64,000 nucleotides of DNA from positions 13,032,501 through 13,096,500 of the forward strand of contig NC_134757.1 of the NCBI RefSeq assembly GCF_050436995.1, read 5' to 3'. Below, piece after piece: positions 54,901-60,900 of this stretch. This stretch comes from Anticarsia gemmatalis. Taxonomy: Eukaryota > Arthropoda > Insecta > Lepidoptera > Erebidae. Both the position numbers and the translations under genes were made by a program. The notes under the pieces were generated by a model. The model made no database searches. It was not told where the DNA came from and saw only the letters and a program-made list of their open reading frames with translations. Position 1 is the first letter of the stretch, and the number at the start of each line of letters is the position of its first letter.

Positions 54901-57900
54901 TAGTATTAATTAAACGCAAACATTCCTTAGAAATGAAAGCGCCTGGCTCTTTCATCATATTTTTATTGAGTTCCCAAGAGTACGAGAGACTTTTATTAGT
55001 TTCTTTTTAAAATAAAACTACAGCTTTTATAAGAACTAGCTTCTGTTCTTTGATTGAGTCACGTAGCTAATAGAGTTTAAAATATGATGAAAATGTCGTA
55101 GTAATTAAGTGATTGCAGTACATGCAACAACTTAATTACTAAAAGTGACTTAAAAATGGCCGATGTCTCAGTATTTTGCCGGTTAGAACATATTGTGTTA
55201 CAATAATAAAAACGGATTTCAGAAAAACTTGATGATATTGTAATGAATACGTTATAAATATAAATAAAAATGAAGCTACGAAATGTATGGACGCGCATAA
55301 CTTAAAAAAAAAATTGGATAATTATTGTTGTTAATATTTTTGTAACTGGCGGGACAAGGTTTGTATGGCATCGATGAGATCAAAATTTCCACGGGAATGA
55401 TATTAATCGAATAAGATTTTATTTTACCCGGACGAAGACGGGCCGGATCGCCAGTGAAAGATAAAAAATAACTTTCTCATTTCTATTAGAAAAGCTTCCC
55501 AATGGATAAACATCCCAACTAATTAATCGTTGGTTCCGTTTAACTAATATTTTTCCATTGAACGGCTATGATGAAGTTTTATATTCATTCTACTGCTGGA
55601 ATTAAAACTACTGAATTTTCATCAAAGATTTACTCTTGATCAGGTTTTACAAGTATTTTATTAAAGTAAATGTCTATAAAGCCTGTTGCGCTCACCCTTC
55701 GGTAAACGATCAGTGGGTTAAACATGACTTGGCGCGGTCATTCCACAGATGGATGACTGCATAGTGTTATTTGAAGTGGGCGTCTTCGTCCTTTGGAGGG
55801 CACGTAAAACGTCGGTCCCGCTTATTGTCAATTAACATAACAGCCGTTTAGCCGCGTCGAAGGCCTTCGGGTGGCTTGAAAAACTTTGACACTAGGCTTA
55901 CCACTAACCATACGATAAGAATAAGATCAAAGATTTGCTGTTGATTAAGATTCACAAGTATTTTACTAAATTGTTTATTTTTGTTCAGGTTAATACTGAG
56001 AAACATACCGAAGGACAGTTTCTCTCCGGACTATGAACCAATGATCATCAACACGGAGGTGGTGGCCAATGATCCTATTCCAGGACTTAAGGTCAGTTGA
56101 ACAATGTTCTTTCTTTATAAAAAGAGTTTAGTCAAAATTTTTTACCGCTGTTGATAGCGAACAACAACTAACTAAATAAAAATGTATGAAAATTTGACGA
56201 TTGTCTCTAGTGTATTTTAAATGAACTAATTCTAACAAATTCATTTTACCTTCCCAACTGTCAAAACGATAGACAATAGGTATATGTAATGTAAATGTAT
56301 GTAATGTTAAGTATTGTTTAGACTTCAAATATTGTATTGTATTTGGGTGTGATTGTGTAAAAAATAATCGTGGTATAGAAAAATAAACACATTGACATCG
56401 CTACTTATTATTGCTACACGCTATTAACTAAGGTACGATTCAGACCAACCAGCTCGCGTCGGGCCGGGCCGGGCGGCATTTTACAATGCGGTAAAGAACA
56501 TTGAAATGTATCAACAGTAATTACAGTTCATATTTGCAAGCAACTTACTCATAGCTATCTCCGTCGGCATCCCGCGGCGCGTCGCGACCTGTCGCAGAAT
56601 GCATTCGGCTGTCGCGACGGCCGACCGGCCCCGACCGGCTCCGAACGGCGCCGTCGGCATCCAATCGGCTGCCGTCGGGTCCGTTCGGAGCCGGTCAGCT
56701 GTGCGTCGTGAAATACGAACGGAGATTACGGTGCAGCAACTAGCGAATCATTGAAGTTGTGTTCTTCAAGCGACAGTTAACATATTAAAATCAAAAATGG
56801 GCGCTTGTTGGAGTGCGTACGGATTCCAGCGGACGCTGTCGGCTGCCGCGGCACGCGTGCGGCTACCGCGGCAGCCGTACGCATACCGCAGTAGCGGTAC
56901 AGCTCCGACGGACGCGTTCGGCTACCGCGGCACACGTTCGGCTGCCACGGCACGCGTACGGCTCCGTTCCGAGGCGGCGCGATGCTAGCCGGTTGGTCTG
57001 AATCGTACCTAAGAAGCAGAATACTTATTCCACTGGAATTTTCATGACGTAATTACTTCGTGTGCTGCATTAAACGGGTTCTTGTAATAAAATTGCAAAT
57101 ATACTAGAGTAATAGTATTCTAAAGAAAGTTTATTTAGTTGAAAGTAAATTCTATGTTTAGAAAAATAGGTACAAAGTAACAGCTTGGTGGCGACGGACT
57201 ATGAATAAATTGAGTTTACGAGTGAGGCTAAACTCTGAGGTGAATCAATGCCAATGTTCTAGATAGTTTTGTAGGAGTTACGTGATTTTTGTTTCAACGC
57301 CAGATGAGATTGTGTGAGACAGAACAGTATTACAATGCGAATAGCTAATGAGATTGCATGTGTTTTCTTAAAGCAGTTACCTAAATTAAAATGTCCAAAT
57401 GTTTAAGATATGCTACAATCTTCTAACTTTACGTATGCAATAACTAAATCTCACCAAAAAAGGACCTTTGACCTAATTCAAGTAATGCAACAGTTTCACC
57501 TAAAAATTTCCCGTGATTATAAAACTACTAGAATAAAACACTACAATTACATTTTCCTCAACTGTTTGCCCGTCTTCAATGCAATTGCAGTTCAACAATA
57601 CACTGTAATATGTACGAGTCTGCAGGCTTCAAGTCGGGGATTTTATTTATAAAAGGTTGCAGCTAAACAGTGGCATTTTATTTGACGTCGGAGCCTCGTT
57701 GTTAATGCTCGCTGTACCGCTATAAAGTGTTATGCTTTAAGATTGTGAAGCAAAAGAACGTAATGCTACCCACTGGAACGAAAGCGAATTCACGGGCATC
57801 ACTTGTTATTTTATTAATAAGCTACGAGCAATACTATATACTTATTTACTACTAACATTCCAATTACTTTTTGTATGTAACAATACAGGGTGTTGGGCAG

Positions 57901-60900
57901 ACGTGTGCCCAAATAATAAAGGTATCTAGTCTGAACTGCTGTCAACATGTTTGTACCATTGAACTTAAATTAAGACACACTGTTTCGGAAATATGGTATA
58001 AACTTTTTTGTACTAAAACATTCGTTCATCATTAATGGACTACATTAGTGATTTTTAAATATTTACTGAAATATTTTGTTGGGCATGTGGCACAATATTT
58101 CAATGGATATGAAATAAAGATATATAAGTTCGAGAACACTATTTGTAACTGTGTCTGTCTTTCCATCATGCCCAAACCACTTAAGCGAATTGGATGAAAT
58201 TTCCTGCAAAGATAATCGGAATCGGAAATCTCATGGAAACGGGAGCAATGCCAGTAAAAAGCCATGTTTTTAAAGTCGATGCAAACAAAGACACGGACAA
58301 AAGCGCTATTACTATAAACGTTACAATCATCTCTGATCAAAAGGCAAACAAATTTGACTTCGAAACTGCGGTCTTCTCACCTAAAGAAATATCAAACATT
58401 TACAATGTTCGGAAGAAGCTGCTATAAAGTTTTAACTTAATTGCCTTCCCTAGAGAGCATTCGCAGGCAAACATATAAATTGAACAACTGTGGCAGTGCT
58501 GATTAGTTCCAATAGTTCACCGGAACAATGGGCGGGAACCTCAAGTAGAACGATTTACGATATCGACGCTCCGACCATTGCAGCGATAAGTTCCTGCAAT
58601 TGGGTGTTATGTCAGTGACTGTTCAGAAAGTATTGAGGATTTTCAAGCGATGATTGCTTGTTACATGGCCAGTGGAGCTAGAGAGAGAAATACGACTGTT
58701 GACTACGGTTGAATTTACACATAAGTCATACACTTATATCAAGCCTTTTGTATTCGAAGATATAGTTAAGGGTGTATGAAGTACACCCACCCACATTTTG
58801 AGTAGCTGATTAGCAGAAAAACGGAAATAATTTACTATCTTCTTAATTTGGTCGTATGTTTGTAAAGTTCTTTGCAAAATTTATATCAAGTTGTATCTTT
58901 CGAGGGAGAAAAACAACATTATTTTCATACAAACAAAGGTCATAAACTAACAATAGTGGCTCTAAAAGCGCAGGCTTTGTTTTCTTTGAGTTTAAACTCA
59001 AGTAGTCAAGTGTATTTTTACTGCAATTTAAAGCAATAAATGCAATTTCTTGAAATTGTGTCGCAGTTTTTATTTTTCTCTCGTTTTATGTTGATTATGA
59101 CGTAATAAGTAGTAGTACAAAGGACCTTGTATTGTAAGCTCAAAGACACTGTCACTTTTACCTAGACATACTTTTTATTCCGTTATTTTTTTATCTGAAA
59201 GAAATATAATGCTATCTGGTATTTCTTTTCAAAATATATAGACTAGAATATGATTGATGTTATAAATCAAATGATATAATTGTTTACATTCAATTTAGGG
59301 TTTTCGTTCAAGTGAAGGTCGATTCAGAACTAAACCAATATTGTTTTAGTGGCCCTTCAGATAGTCAACTACAGTTTACAATATTTTAGATTCTCGTATG
59401 CTAAGATTCAGTTCTTAAATAAAGCGATCTAGTTTTATAGATGTTACAAAAAATTATGGAAATCTTTAGCAGCTTAAATATGACTATAATTTCACTAAAT
59501 TACGACAAGTCTTCGCTTTGCTTAATTAGTGACCACGATCAGTATCGTAACCTTTTCGGACTGGTTTTTACACTCAAAGTCTAATCGTTTCCAAAATTCA
59601 AGAACAGATCTTGCCCAACATTGGGACAGTAAGGGTTAGAAAAAAAAATCATTTAAGACCCGTTGCATTACATAAACTATTAACTTTTTGATCAAACCAG
59701 GTTGGTAGCCGGGAGGTATGCGAGGTGGTGTGCGCGCAGATGGAGGTGTGGTGGGAAGTGGTGCCACTCAGGTTCGTGCTGGACCCACCGGTACTCATGC
59801 TCTACCATTCTAGAAGGTAAATAATAATTTATTACATCGGGAATTTGAGTATTTCCGTCTTACTGCCAGATGAAAACCACGTGTATCGTTTCCATTATCA
59901 TAGGAAGCTGACTTGTTGCACTTTACTGGTAGTAAAACTATTTATTCAAGCAAACACAGCTAAAATGCATTTTTCTACTGTGTTTTGTGCGGTAACTATT
60001 CGTAATGTATAGTATATATACTGCAACCGAAAACTTTTAAGCAACATAAACTACCCCCTACATGACAATAAAATTGTCCAAAACTTGACCTACACCACCT
60101 ACCACTGCACTTCAGTGAGTAGAACCAACAACAAAGAACTACTGTCTTATTTGCTGTCTTACCTTGTCCAGGGCGACGTCAATCGAGGTGAACATCAGCG
60201 CGTGGCAGCTGTACGGGTGGGACGAGTCGCGCGTGGTGTGGGTGACGCCGGAGCGCGTGCCCCGCCCCGCGCCGCTCTACCTCACCCCCGCGCACTGCGC
60301 CACCACCACCGTCACCTTGCCGCTGCCCTCGCTGCCCAATCACTATCCTCAGACTGATGAACTTAGGTTAGTCTTTTGGTCTATTAATCTTCATTAGTAA
60401 ACATCAATCAGTTCAAGTTGTATAAGGTGATGTGGACTACTGGTTAACTTGATAGTTATTTTTTCCTTAACCTTGTTTAGTGTCCCACTGGACAACTTGA
60501 TAGTTTTCTTAAGTAAAAGAATTGCATTGTAAAAATCATAGGTCTATTACATACAAGCACCGGTCTACCTGACCTATTAACAATGAGAACTATGAGAAGA
60601 CAGACTTGTAATTAAATCATTAGGGGTACTTGAAGCGTTTGATCCATTTATTTTGTAACTGTTCAAAGAGGTCGTAAGCGTCATGATCACCATCATCATT
60701 ATCCTAGAATTATATCAGACCAGTAACACATTCAATATTGTCATTCAACAACATTGTGAAACTACTTAAACAAGGTCTTTTCTCCCAGAATGCTAGCAGA
60801 CACCAACGAATGGGAAGCAAACTGCGTGATCACCCGTCAGTGTGAGACGCGACACCCGACGCTGAGACCAGTGCGAGCGTGGCTCGGAGTGGTCCCGCCG

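Noticed and set aside
56797..57001. Overlapping frames rich in Arg, Ala and Tyr
   Set aside because: They translate the degenerate GC-rich units of a MITE; two frames look similarly repetitive, which argues against coding.
58194..58427. 77-codon + frame in intron 12
   Set aside because: It starts inside a Helitron-like fragment, has AT-rich codon use, no splice-compatible link to exons 12 or 13, and no family I recognise.
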